Source: Patescibacteria group bacterium (lineage in GTDB: Bacteria > Patescibacteriota > Saccharimonadia > Saccharimonadales > UBA4665). From it: a DNA stretch of 64,000 bases. Positions 20,094-28,146 of the stretch are shown here, in pieces; the first letter of the stretch is position 1; each line of letters opens with the position of its first letter. Under the pieces are notes generated by a model. It did no database searches. It was not told where the DNA came from and saw nothing but the letters and a program-made list of their open reading frames with translations. A program made the translations under genes and the position numbers. Location: the NCBI GenBank assembly GCA_030271625.1, contig JARXKN010000003.1, positions 1-64,000 on the forward strand, written 5' to 3'.

Positions 20094-20121
20094 AAACGCC
20101 AGGTCCAAACTGGCGTTTTTT
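20094..20121 (+). terminator. Rho-independent terminator of the small-peptide unit
   Basis: AAACGCCAG (20094-20102) pairs with CTGGCGTTT (20110-20118) around a 7-nt loop, followed by T to 20121. A 9-bp stem with a U-tract. Confidence 0.8.
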
Positions 20122-20190
20122 AGTAGTTACTTCAAAGTACTATACGGTTAGTATTATACGGCTACTTAACAGAGACTACCATAATCACTC

Positions 20191-20221
20191 TTGCAGCTAA
20201 CGGCCGCATAAATGCTATACT
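20191..20221 (+). promoter_or_regulatory. Promoter of parA
   Basis: TTGCAG at 20191-20196, a 19-bp spacer and TATACT at 20216-20221, preceded by TGC (extended -10). Only 12 nt separate the box from the parA ATG and there is no Shine-Dalgarno sequence. Confidence 0.6.
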
Positions 20222-20233
20222 ACTAGTAAGCTT

Positions 20234-20995
20234 ATGACACAAAAAATAATAGCGGTCGTGAATCAAAAAGGCGGGGTAGGTAAAACCACTACCACTATTA
20301 ATGTGGCCGCCCAGTTAGCTACGGCCGGTCATTCTGTCTTATTAGTCGACCTTGACCCGCAAGGCAATGCCACGAGTGGGCTGGGATTAGTAAAAGATCA
20401 ACCGGTTACCATGTACGAACTGCTTTGTCATGGTCAATCATTGGCTAGCGCCGTCCTAGAAACGAATGTCGCACAATTATACGTGCTGCCGAGTAATACG
20501 AATTTGGCGGGGGCGGAAATTGAACTGGTTGAACGGGAACGTAGAGAGTATGTGCTGCAGCAAATTTTAGCAACTGCCGCGTATGACTACATTATTATTG
20601 ATTGTCCACCGTCACTCGGCTTGCTAACTATCAATGCTTTAACAGCGGCCAGTTTGGTGCTCATGCCGGTGCAAGCCGAATACTATGCGCTCGAAGGCTT
20701 GAGTCAATTATTAAATACTGTCCAAGCAGTTAAACACAGTACCAACCAGCAGCTAGAGCTACTTGGTGTCGTCTTAACGATGTACGACAAACGCACTAGC
20801 CTCAGCGAACAAGTTCGCGAAGAGGTAAAAAAGTTCTTCGGTGAAAACCTGTTTAAGACGGTTATCCCACGTAATATCCGCTTAGCCGAAGCGCCGAGCT
20901 ACGGTAAAACTATCTTTGAACACGATAAGTGGAGCAAGGGTGCCCGCGCTTACAAGGCCTTGGCTAAAGAAATCTTGTCGCGAACTAGCTATTAA
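20234..20995 (+). CDS. parA: Chromosome partitioning ATPase ParA/Soj
   Basis: 253 residues, usual length for a chromosomal Soj-type ParA without an N-terminal HTH. The deviant Walker A KGGVGKTT is at 12-19, followed by LLVDLDPQGNAT and the Walker B-like IIIDCPPSLGLLT. It binds DNA non-specifically as an ATP dimer and moves ParB-parS complexes during chromosome segregation (family knowledge). The start follows a strong extended -10 box with a leader of only a few nt. Its partner parB lies on the opposite strand, tail to tail, with 7 bp between stops, rather than in the usual parAB operon. Confidence 0.95.
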   Translation: MTQKIIAVVNQKGGVGKTTTTINVAAQLATAGHSVLLVDLDPQGNATSGLGLVKDQPVTMYELLCHGQSLASAVLETNVAQLYVLPSNTNLAGAEIELVERERREYVLQQILATAAYDYIIIDCPPSLGLLTINALTAASLVLMPVQAEYYALEGLSQLLNTVQAVKHSTNQQLELLGVVLTMYDKRTSLSEQVREEVKKFFGENLFKTVIPRNIRLAEAPSYGKTIFEHDKWSKGARAYKALAKEILSRTSY

Positions 20996-21002
20996 TTAAT
21001 TG

Positions 21003-21872
21003 TTATTGTAACTGAGCTAGTATTTTGGACAGTTCGTCATCGTCCTTAAAAGTAATTTCTAAGCGGCCGCCTTTAGCAGTGCGTTTGACGTGAACCGGGG
21101 CACCGAGCTGTTTAGCGAGGGCTTTGGTAGCTGGGGTTTCAGTTTGGACACGCTCGCGCACGGCGGCTGGTTCCTTAACGCCAGCTTTGAGGCTGCTCAC
21201 ATAGCGTTCGGCTTGGCGAACGCTCCAACCGTGTTGCAAGATTGCCGCCAACAAGTTTGCTTGTTCTTTAGCTTGACCCTTGAGCGCTAAAATCGCTCGG
21301 GCGTGGCCTTCGCTAATTTCGTGCTTGGCCAGTGCCGCCTGCGCCGCCTCTGGTAATTGCAATAATCGAACTAAGTTATTGACGGTCGAGGGGGCTTTGC
21401 CGAGACGCTTAGCAATCGCTTCGTAGGCAATCGAGAATTGATCGTGTAGGCGGTGCAGGCTAACGGCTTGTTCGAGCGGACTTAAGTCGACGCGCTGAAC
21501 GTTTTCGACCAAGGCAATTTCTAGTTGCTGCAATTCTTTAAGACTACGGACGATGGCCGGTACGGTTTTGAGGCCGGCTAGTTTTGAGGCTCGCCAGCGT
21601 CGTTCACCAGCCACAATCTGATACTTTTTATTACCCAGAGACCGAACTACTAACGGCAGCAAAACGCCGTGCTGACGGATAGATTCACTTAGTTCAGCTA
21701 AGGCCTTTTCGTCGAAGTGACGGCGGGGCTGCTCGGCATCGGCAATCACGTCATCGACGTTCAGCTTCTGGATGCGCTCATCATCGTTTGGTAGCAGTAA
21801 GGCTTTGTCGAACGTCTGGGGGAGGAGGGTTTCGAATCCGCGGCCCAGTCCCCGTTTTGGTGTTTGGCTCAT
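21003..21872 (-). CDS. parB: Chromosome partitioning protein ParB/Spo0J
   Basis: 289 residues. The CTPase/ParB N-terminal domain includes GERRWRA at 89-95 and ENVQR at 123-127. A helix-turn-helix spans ~148-170 (AYEAIAKRLGKAPSTVNNLV), with GHARAIL at 189-195 and a short C-terminal dimerisation domain. It loads at parS and slides as a CTP clamp (family knowledge). No full parS palindrome was found by eye in the window. Convergent with parA. On the minus strand, TATAAG (21877-21882) ends 4 nt before the start codon, so the leader is very short or the promoter is further upstream. Confidence 0.95.
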   Translation of the reverse strand: MSQTPKRGLGRGFETLLPQTFDKALLLPNDDERIQKLNVDDVIADAEQPRRHFDEKALAELSESIRQHGVLLPLVVRSLGNKKYQIVAGERRWRASKLAGLKTVPAIVRSLKELQQLEIALVENVQRVDLSPLEQAVSLHRLHDQFSIAYEAIAKRLGKAPSTVNNLVRLLQLPEAAQAALAKHEISEGHARAILALKGQAKEQANLLAAILQHGWSVRQAERYVSSLKAGVKEPAAVRERVQTETPATKALAKQLGAPVHVKRTAKGGRLEITFKDDDELSKILAQLQ

Positions 21873-21908
21873 TATGCTTATAGCGTAGCATATGCCGCTC
21901 CGGTTAGA

Positions 21909-22658
21909 CTAGAAAGTTTTAATTTGATTGGTCGGGAAGACCCGAACCACCAGTTTGCCAATAACTTGATTGGCACTGATGGGGCCGAAGGCCCGCGAAT
22001 CTAATGAGTTCGGCCGGTTATCGCCGCAAGCAAACAATTGGTCGGCCTTGAGGGTAATGTCGATGTCACCCGAGGTGGTAGGGAAGTTGGCATACTTATA
22101 ACCGAGGGTGTCATCTGGCTTAAAACCATTGGGGTGTTCGGAGTTATAAATCGTCACTGTGCCGTTTTGGACGACCACGCGGTCGCCCGGCAGGCCAATA
22201 ACGCGCTTAATAAGTTGCTTACTGTCTTCTTGGCCAAACTGACCGAGGCCGCTTTCGGTAAAGACAATCACATCGCCACGGTTCGGAATGTAGGCGTGGT
22301 GCGTTAAGCGGGCCCAGGTTCGCGGCACTTTCCAAATAATCAGTTTATCTTGGTTCTGCAGGGTCTGTTGCATGCTGGGGCCATCAACTTGGTAGGACCG
22401 AAATACGAAACCAATCATTAATAAGGCTACCAGCAGCGCCGTAGCCAGAATCCCGACCGTTGATACAAAGTCTCGCCAGCCAGATGGGCCGTCATCACTA
22501 GCTGAACTGCCACCGCCGGTATTAGTAGTAGCCGGTAAAGGCGTAACCTGTGGTGTCACCATAGGCTGGGCCACTGGATTGGTTGGCGGCACACTAGTAA
22601 TAGGTGGTGTGTGGACGGTCGGTTCAGCTGCGGGACGGGGCGTAATGTCGTTGTTCAT
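21909..22658 (-). CDS. lepB: Signal peptidase I
   Basis: 249 residues, type I leader peptidase of the S26 family. Residues 1-60 are a Pro/Thr-rich cytoplasmic tail and one transmembrane helix spans ~64-87. The catalytic Ser95 sits in GPSM, the Lys151 general base in KRVIGLPGD, and the box-E sequence GDNRPNSLDSR is at 212-222. It cleaves signal peptides of exported proteins such as the surface proteins at the left of the window. Upstream on the minus strand is TGG-TATAGT (22668-22673), 9 nt before the start. Confidence 0.95.
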   Translation of the reverse strand: MNNDITPRPAAEPTVHTPPITSVPPTNPVAQPMVTPQVTPLPATTNTGGGSSASDDGPSGWRDFVSTVGILATALLVALLMIGFVFRSYQVDGPSMQQTLQNQDKLIIWKVPRTWARLTHHAYIPNRGDVIVFTESGLGQFGQEDSKQLIKRVIGLPGDRVVVQNGTVTIYNSEHPNGFKPDDTLGYKYANFPTTSGDIDITLKADQLFACGDNRPNSLDSRAFGPISANQVIGKLVVRVFPTNQIKTF

Positions 22659-22667
22659 TAATAGTCA

Positions 22668-22673
22668 ACTATA
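22668..22673 (-). promoter_or_regulatory. Extended -10 box of lepB
   Basis: On the minus strand TATAGT is preceded by TGG, an extended -10. Nine nt separate it from the lepB ATG. No good -35 element is visible. Confidence 0.5.
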
Positions 22674-22712
22674 CCATAGCTGGCGGGGGCGTTGTTAAAT
22701 AATCGTAAGCGG

Positions 22713-22742
22713 TTTACAGACTAAGCGTAAACGCGTTATACT
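22713..22742 (+). promoter_or_regulatory. Promoter of the LCP-family gene
   Basis: TTTACA at 22713-22718, an 18-bp spacer and TATACT at 22737-22742; 14 nt lie between the -10 box and the ATG at 22757. It is divergent from the lepB promoter. Confidence 0.65.
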
Positions 22743-22756
22743 AGCACCACAAAGAG

Positions 22757-24541
22757 ATGGATAGTTCGCGATTTAAGCGGCGTGAAACACAAACAAGACG
22801 CCAAATTACAAACGATTACCGAGGGCCAGCACCAGCAGCCCGGGCGGTTCGTTCGATGGACCCCTTTATTGTCGCTCGACCAGCTCAGCCACTAGCGCCG
22901 CAGGCAATGCAGCCGCTGCCAGTGCAACCTCCCGTTGTTCAATCGGCTCCGCCGCTCCTAAACCCCGTCCAGCAAGCCCGCCAACCAGAACTATTAGCTG
23001 TTCGTCGGGTGCAGCCGACAGCTGCAGCAGTCTCCCCAGTAACGGCTACCAGCGCCTTTAATCCAGCGCTGCCGGGACCTGACCCAACTGCTTTAACAGC
23101 GGCTAATGGCCTACCAAGTCGCCGTTTGCCTATCAGTATGGCAATTCCGGGCGAACCCAGCCCCGAAAAAGCGGCCGGCGTCAAAGTGCTTAAGAGCAAG
23201 TGGCAGCTAGCCCGCCGCTGGGCCTTCCGAAGTACCGCAATTGTTATGGTATTGGTGATTGCCTCTGGTGGCTTAGTTGTTTCTCAAGGCTGGCTAAAAG
23301 CGCGCAAAGTCTTTAAAGGTGGCACAACTTCTGCCGCCGCCTTACAAACCAATGTTAACCCTGTCTTATTAAAGGGCGAGGGTGATGGCCGGATTAACGT
23401 CCTATTATTAGGACGTGGTGGTGGCACCCACTCAGCCCCAGACTTAACCGATACTATGATGCTCGCCAGCATCGACCCCGTTAACCACACCGCTACCTTA
23501 CTGAGCATTCCTCGTGACATGTGGGTTAACGTTCAAGGTGCCGGTTCAATGAAGATTAACGCTGCCTGGGAAACTGGTAAGTACAAGTATCTCGGCAAGG
23601 TGACCGATGATAATTCTGTACCACAGGCTACACTCGCCGGCTTCACCACTGTTGATCAGACTGTTGAGAACGTCATTGGCGTGCCGATCCACTATAACGT
23701 TATGATAGATTTCGACGCCTTTAAGCAAGCTATTAATACGGTCGGCGGCGTTAGTGTCAATGTTCCAGAAGACTTGGTTGATCCAACTATGGCAGCTGAT
23801 AACTACAATAACCCAGTCCTTGCTAAGGCCGGATTGCAAACCTTCGATGGTATCCACGCTCTTAATTACTCCCGTTCACGTGAGACAACAAGCGACTTTG
23901 CCCGTGGTCAGCGCCAGCGCGCTATCTTACTGGCCCTAAAAGACAAAGTCATGACTCTCGGCACGCTGTCTAGCCCGGCTAAGCTATCTGAGCTCGCTGG
24001 GGCCTTTGGCAACAACGTCCAGACCGACCTGAGCATTACCGACGCCGCCCACTTTGCCAACATCATTAAAGATGTTGCTAACAGTAGCGTAAATTCAATT
24101 GGTCTAGCTGATGCCGGCAATAGTTACGTGACAACCGCGAACATTAACGGCCAATCAGTCGTTGAGCCAAAAGCCGGCGTCACTAACTTTAGTGCTATCC
24201 AGAACTTTGTCCGCGGCCAGCTAAAAGATCCTTACCTGACGAAAGAGCAGGCGAAGATCCAGCTCTACAACGGTACGACGGTACCTGGTCTGGCCGGCAC
24301 GCAGGCTGATGTCTTGAAGTCCTACGGCTACGGAGTGACCGGTACTGGCAACGCGCCAACCAAGGGCTATGCCCAAACTATCGTCGTTGATATGACGGCC
24401 GGGGCTAAGAAATACACTAAGCATTACTTAGAGCAGCGCTATGGCGTAACCGCGGTAACCAGCTTGCCCGACCCGGCAATCACACCAAATGGCGCCGACT
24501 TTGTTATCATAGTAGGTAATGATACGTCTGCTACTCACTAA
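22757..24541 (+). CDS. LytR-CpsA-Psr (LCP) family cell-wall ligase with LytR_C domain
   Basis: 594 residues. A long Pro/Gln/Ala-rich cytoplasmic N-terminus (1-~150) is followed by one transmembrane helix (~157-178), the LCP domain (~212-400) with LTDTMMLASID, LLSIPRDMW (R253, D254) and the Arg-rich SRSRETTSDFARGQRQR, and a C-terminal LytR_C domain (~495-590). LCP proteins transfer polyprenyl-phosphate-linked glycopolymers to peptidoglycan or proteins outside the cell (family knowledge). The 3' end overlaps the next gene by 23 nt. The ~150-residue cytoplasmic extension is longer than in typical LCP proteins. Confidence 0.92.
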   Translation: MDSSRFKRRETQTRRQITNDYRGPAPAARAVRSMDPFIVARPAQPLAPQAMQPLPVQPPVVQSAPPLLNPVQQARQPELLAVRRVQPTAAAVSPVTATSAFNPALPGPDPTALTAANGLPSRRLPISMAIPGEPSPEKAAGVKVLKSKWQLARRWAFRSTAIVMVLVIASGGLVVSQGWLKARKVFKGGTTSAAALQTNVNPVLLKGEGDGRINVLLLGRGGGTHSAPDLTDTMMLASIDPVNHTATLLSIPRDMWVNVQGAGSMKINAAWETGKYKYLGKVTDDNSVPQATLAGFTTVDQTVENVIGVPIHYNVMIDFDAFKQAINTVGGVSVNVPEDLVDPTMAADNYNNPVLAKAGLQTFDGIHALNYSRSRETTSDFARGQRQRAILLALKDKVMTLGTLSSPAKLSELAGAFGNNVQTDLSITDAAHFANIIKDVANSSVNSIGLADAGNSYVTTANINGQSVVEPKAGVTNFSAIQNFVRGQLKDPYLTKEQAKIQLYNGTTVPGLAGTQADVLKSYGYGVTGTGNAPTKGYAQTIVVDMTAGAKKYTKHYLEQRYGVTAVTSLPDPAITPNGADFVIIVGNDTSATH

Positions 24542-25280
24542 GGTTAAACCCACCGCTGGTTTTGCCCACATTCTGCACCTGCTGCTATTAGTGACGCTGC
24601 CAGCAGTGGTGTTTGTGCTAGTACGACTGCAGTTTGTGCAGCTGGCTTTAATTATGGTGATCTTAAGTAAGTGGCGCATGTTTGCTGTCCGGCCGCGCTT
24701 TTGGACCGCTAATATTCGTGCCAATGCGATTGATATTATTGTCGGACTGTCGATTGTCTTATTTATGTCACATAGCGCCACATCAGTTGTCGCGCAACTT
24801 ATCTGGGCCGTACTGTATGGCGTGTGGCTAATTGTAATTAAGCCCCGGAGTAGTTTACTGTTTACGTCATTGCAGGCCGCGATTGGGCAGCTCTGTGGCT
24901 TGATGGCGCTCTACCTGACCTGGGCAGCTGGTCCCTTAGTCGGTATTGTCTTTGTAACGGGCTTGATCTGCTTCCTGGCCGCCCGGCATTTCTTCGACAG
25001 CTTCAACGAACCCTACGCCCGGTTACTATCGTATCTGTGGGGCTATTTTGGCGCCGCTTTAGCTTGGCTGATGGGGCACTGGCTACTATTTTACGTCTAT
25101 CAAATTATTGCCCAGCCAACATTACTGCTAAGCGTCCTGGGGTATGGACTGGCGGTGCTGTATTACCTCGATCATCACGGCCGCCTCAATAAGGGGTTGC
25201 AGCGTCAGTTTGTGTTCTTGATGCTGGCTGTCGTGCTGGTTGTCTTGACCTTCTCTGATTGGGGCGATAAAGCCGTTTAA
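24519..25280 (+). CDS. Polytopic membrane protein of unknown function
   Basis: 253 residues with about seven or eight hydrophobic segments, short loops and a C-terminus ending FSDWGDKAV. No catalytic motif is recognised. The gene overlaps the LCP gene by 23 nt, so the two are co-transcribed and probably coupled. A role in handling the lipid-linked substrate of the LCP ligase is possible but rests only on linkage. Confidence 0.75.
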   Translation: MIRLLLTKVKPTAGFAHILHLLLLVTLPAVVFVLVRLQFVQLALIMVILSKWRMFAVRPRFWTANIRANAIDIIVGLSIVLFMSHSATSVVAQLIWAVLYGVWLIVIKPRSSLLFTSLQAAIGQLCGLMALYLTWAAGPLVGIVFVTGLICFLAARHFFDSFNEPYARLLSYLWGYFGAALAWLMGHWLLFYVYQIIAQPTLLLSVLGYGLAVLYYLDHHGRLNKGLQRQFVFLMLAVVLVVLTFSDWGDKAV

Positions 25281-25323
25281 GCTATACTGGTTTACATAGA
25301 GTTAGCAATACGCGGGAGGAACC

Positions 25324-26640
25324 ATGACTGACACCACTAAATTGCCCGATACGGCCGCTGAGACGACAACCACTCCCAACGCCCGACGCAGTGTCAGCCT
25401 AGCCATACCCGAGTTTAAGCGACCAAAGCTAGCCCCCTTGGCCCGCACCAGCCGCTTTCGATCAGGCCTATTAGCGGTCGCCTTTTTATTAACAGCTATC
25501 TTAGGCGGTATCGGCGGCGGCTGGTTAGAAACGCACCGTGAAGCCATCAGTGTTGGTGATGGCACTCTGGCCCGACAAAAAAAAGTGGTCAGCTCGCAGA
25601 GTCAGCTGATTAGTCAGATTGCTAAAACCGTAGGACCGAGTGTGGTGAGTGTTAATGTTACCCTCACCACGGCCAGCGCCTTGCCCAGTGGCTTCGAAAG
25701 CCTGTTTGGCTACAGCGCCGGCACCCAAACCGAAGCTGCCGCTGGTACCGGTATCATAATTAGTGCTGAGGGAATTATTATTACTAACCGGCATGTGGTA
25801 CCGGAAGGTACCAATACCGTCAGTGTCACACTGAGTGATGGCACTGAACTGAAGGATGTCACTGTCATTGGTCGCACCAAAGCTTCCGACCCCCTCGACA
25901 TTGCCTTTTTAAAGATTGCTAACCCTAAAGGTCATCACCTCAAGGCGGCCCAGATTGGCGATTCGTCACGGGTGCAAGTTGGTGACGATGTGGTCGCGAT
26001 TGGTAATGCCCTCGGGCAATTCCAAAACACCGTTACCAGCGGTATTCTGTCTGGCTTTGGTCGGAGTGTCCAAGCTAGCTCCGATGGTGGCAGCGCCAGT
26101 AGCGCTGCCAGTGATACGGAAACCCTCGATAATCTATTCCAGACCGATGCTGCTATTAACGAAGGCAACTCCGGCGGCCCATTGGTTAATTTGAACGGGC
26201 AGGTAATTGGTATCAATACCGCCATTGCCGGCAACGCCCAGAACATTGGTTTTTCAATTCCAATCAATGACGTTAAGGGCCTAATTACCCAGGTTCTTAA
26301 AAACGGTAAAGTCGTTAGACCATACTTGGGCGTTCGGTACGTGCTGATTACCGCCGACTTTGCTAAGCAAAATAATTTGTCCGTTTCTAATGGCGCCTAC
26401 ATTCTCCCGAACGTAAATGCTGATGAACCGTCTGTCATTGCTGACAGTCCGGCTGCCAAGGCCGGGCTGCAAGCTAAGGACATTATTACGAAAGTGGGCA
26501 GTGCAACCATTGACCAAAACCACAGCCTCACAAGTTTACTCAGCTCGCACCAGCCCAACGAAAAAGTTAGTCTGACTATAATTCGTGATGGCAAAACCCA
26601 AAAAATTACCGTCGCCTTAGGCGAAACTCCCACCAACTAA
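25324..26640 (+). CDS. HtrA/DegP-like membrane-anchored serine protease
   Basis: 438 residues. One transmembrane helix at ~47-66 anchors an extracytoplasmic trypsin-like domain with the triad His157 (TNRHVV), Asp192 (LDIAFLKI) and Ser283 (NEGNSGGP), followed by one PDZ domain (~333-435, starting at RPYLGV). It probably degrades misfolded exported proteins (family knowledge). GGAGGA at 25315-25320 is a strong ribosome binding site for ATG 25324, and TATACT at 25283-25288 is a likely -10 box, so this gene has a conventional leader. Confidence 0.95.
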   Translation: MTDTTKLPDTAAETTTTPNARRSVSLAIPEFKRPKLAPLARTSRFRSGLLAVAFLLTAILGGIGGGWLETHREAISVGDGTLARQKKVVSSQSQLISQIAKTVGPSVVSVNVTLTTASALPSGFESLFGYSAGTQTEAAAGTGIIISAEGIIITNRHVVPEGTNTVSVTLSDGTELKDVTVIGRTKASDPLDIAFLKIANPKGHHLKAAQIGDSSRVQVGDDVVAIGNALGQFQNTVTSGILSGFGRSVQASSDGGSASSAASDTETLDNLFQTDAAINEGNSGGPLVNLNGQVIGINTAIAGNAQNIGFSIPINDVKGLITQVLKNGKVVRPYLGVRYVLITADFAKQNNLSVSNGAYILPNVNADEPSVIADSPAAKAGLQAKDIITKVGSATIDQNHSLTSLLSSHQPNEKVSLTIIRDGKTQKITVALGETPTN

Positions 26641-26735
26641 ACAGCGCCGCTGTTGCCAGTAATGGTCTGGTGCTCCGAGCTGATAATTATAGTATGCACC
26701 GCCAAAATTAGTGCTAAGTAACAAAAACTTATACG

Positions 26736-27575
26736 TTATTTGAGTACAAAGATTTGAATAAAATCAACTGAATTTTGGAGTTTATAGCCGGCTGCTACGG
26801 CGCTAACCGCTAAGTCATTATGAGTGGCTGGTAACGCCTCAGTTAAAATATACAACGGCTTAACTGATAAATTACTAATTTGCTGAAATAAGCGCCGATA
26901 CAAATCTAAACCGTCAGCGCCACCAAACAGCGCTAGCTTTGGTTCATGTTCGGCGGCCTTGTTAATTGGGTAGTCATCTGGAACATACGGTAAGTTGCAG
27001 AGTAGTACATCGTAGTTAGTTGAGCAGGTGGCCAGCAGGTCACTTTGTATGATCGGGGTGTCTGTTGCAAAACTTATAACGTTCGTTTTAGCAATTGTAA
27101 TGGCGGCGTCATCAATTTCTATTAAGCTAACCTGCGTCTTAGGCAGCTCCAAGGCGGCGGTAATACCAAGCGCCCCACTACCAGTCCCAATATCAGCCAG
27201 TTGCCACTTGTCATTGTCTGAGGCATCACCCGGCTGGTCGGCCAGGTCTAAAAATAAAGTCTTAAGTTGGTCGATCATCGTCTCCGATTCTGGTCTTGGT
27301 ACCAGCACGCCGGGGGCCACAAAAAAGCTGCGTCCATAAAATTCTTGCTGCCCGCGCAGGTAGCTCAGCGGCACGTGCTGGGCCCGACTAGTGAGTAAAT
27401 TAGTGAGCTGATCAAGTTTCGAGGCTGTTATTTCCAGCTCAGGATGAGCCAGCAGATAGCCCCGATTTTGGCCAACGGCGTCTTCTAGCAATACCAACGC
27501 GTCCAGCCGAGCGGTAGCAATACCGGCCGCGGAAAGAGAGCGAGTGGTCGTGCGAAGCCAGGATTCTACAGTCAT
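26736..27575 (-). CDS. prmC: Release factor glutamine methyltransferase PrmC/HemK
   Basis: 279 residues. The N-terminal helical domain includes PLSYLRGQQEFYGRSF and VLVPRPESE; the Rossmann domain has DIGTGSGALGI at 128-138 and motif IV NLPYVPD at 194-200, then FGGADGLDLYRRL. It methylates the Gln of the GGQ loop in RF1 and RF2, both encoded in this window. Motif IV reads N-L-P-Y rather than the usual N-P-P-Y. TACAAT (minus strand, 27583-27588) lies 7 nt before the start codon. Confidence 0.92.
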   Translation of the reverse strand: MTVESWLRTTTRSLSAAGIATARLDALVLLEDAVGQNRGYLLAHPELEITASKLDQLTNLLTSRAQHVPLSYLRGQQEFYGRSFFVAPGVLVPRPESETMIDQLKTLFLDLADQPGDASDNDKWQLADIGTGSGALGITAALELPKTQVSLIEIDDAAITIAKTNVISFATDTPIIQSDLLATCSTNYDVLLCNLPYVPDDYPINKAAEHEPKLALFGGADGLDLYRRLFQQISNLSVKPLYILTEALPATHNDLAVSAVAAGYKLQNSVDFIQIFVLK

Positions 27576-27582
27576 GTCTACG

Positions 27583-27637
27583 ATTGTACAGCACCGCTGC
27601 GCTAATTTGACAAACTAGCATTACAGTTTACTATTAA
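27583..27637. promoter_or_regulatory. Divergent promoters of prmC and the 27661 gene sharing one -35 palindrome
   Basis: On the plus strand TTGACA at 27607-27612 is followed by TATTAA at 27632-27637 (19-bp spacer; ACTATT with 17 bp is an alternative). On the minus strand TTGTCA (27608-27613) is followed after 19 bp by TACAAT (27583-27588). Both -35 elements use the same TTGACAA sequence, so the two transcripts may compete. Confidence 0.45.
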
Positions 27638-27660
27638 TAAATTACGTATCAAGGAAAGCT

Positions 27661-28146
27661 ATGACCGAACACAATCCAGCACTGGCAGACATTCATGACA
27701 GTTTTGATAAAATCTTTACCGCCGCTGCTAGCCCGATGAGTCCACTGCAGATAGAAGAGGCAGTGGCGGCCGATTCGAGCAGTCATGTCATCGAGTTAGC
27801 GGCTGATTATTTGGAGGTCATCGACGCCAATACCCGGCTGTTTCAAAAAGTCGATGCCTGCCTAGTCCGCAACTTCACTGCCAAAGACCAGTTACTAAGT
27901 GAGCAGTTTGTCTGTCGTAAAGATCAGCCACGCGGGCAGTATCTGGCGGCCGAGGATGTAATAGCTTTGGAGAGCGGTCGTTTAGTACGGACCGTGCCGC
28001 CGTTGGCGCATGGTGCCAACCGCAAGTTATCGTCAACCGCTAAACTCACCAAACAAGGGCTGCTGGTTTGTAACGAGCGCTATGCTGCTAATTTTGCCGA
28101 GCGGATGCGCCATTTGGCAGCCATCTGCATTCGTATTAGCAGCTAG
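27661..28146 (+). CDS. Hypothetical protein, 161 aa
   Basis: A soluble, mostly helical protein without signal peptide or membrane segment, and no recognised motif. The C-terminal half is moderately basic (SSTAKLTKQGLL, then NERYAANFAERMRHLAAIC). AAGGAAAG just upstream is a good ribosome binding site for ATG 27661. It is divergent from prmC, and its stop codon directly abuts the stop of prfA on the other strand. I do not recognise the family. Confidence 0.7.
   Translation: MTEHNPALADIHDSFDKIFTAAASPMSPLQIEEAVAADSSSHVIELAADYLEVIDANTRLFQKVDACLVRNFTAKDQLLSEQFVCRKDQPRGQYLAAEDVIALESGRLVRTVPPLAHGANRKLSSTAKLTKQGLLVCNERYAANFAERMRHLAAICIRISS

Noticed and set aside
19775-20121. tmRNA, RNase P, SRP or 6S RNA at the small-peptide locus
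   Set aside because: The size of about 340 nt is suggestive, but none of the conserved sequences (tRNA-like ends with GGTTCGA, P4 helix, SRP GGAA tetraloop) could be found.
25282-25323. Leaderless start for the HtrA-like protease
   Set aside because: The TATACT lies 35 nt upstream of the ATG and a strong GGAGGA ribosome binding site is present, so this gene has a conventional leader.
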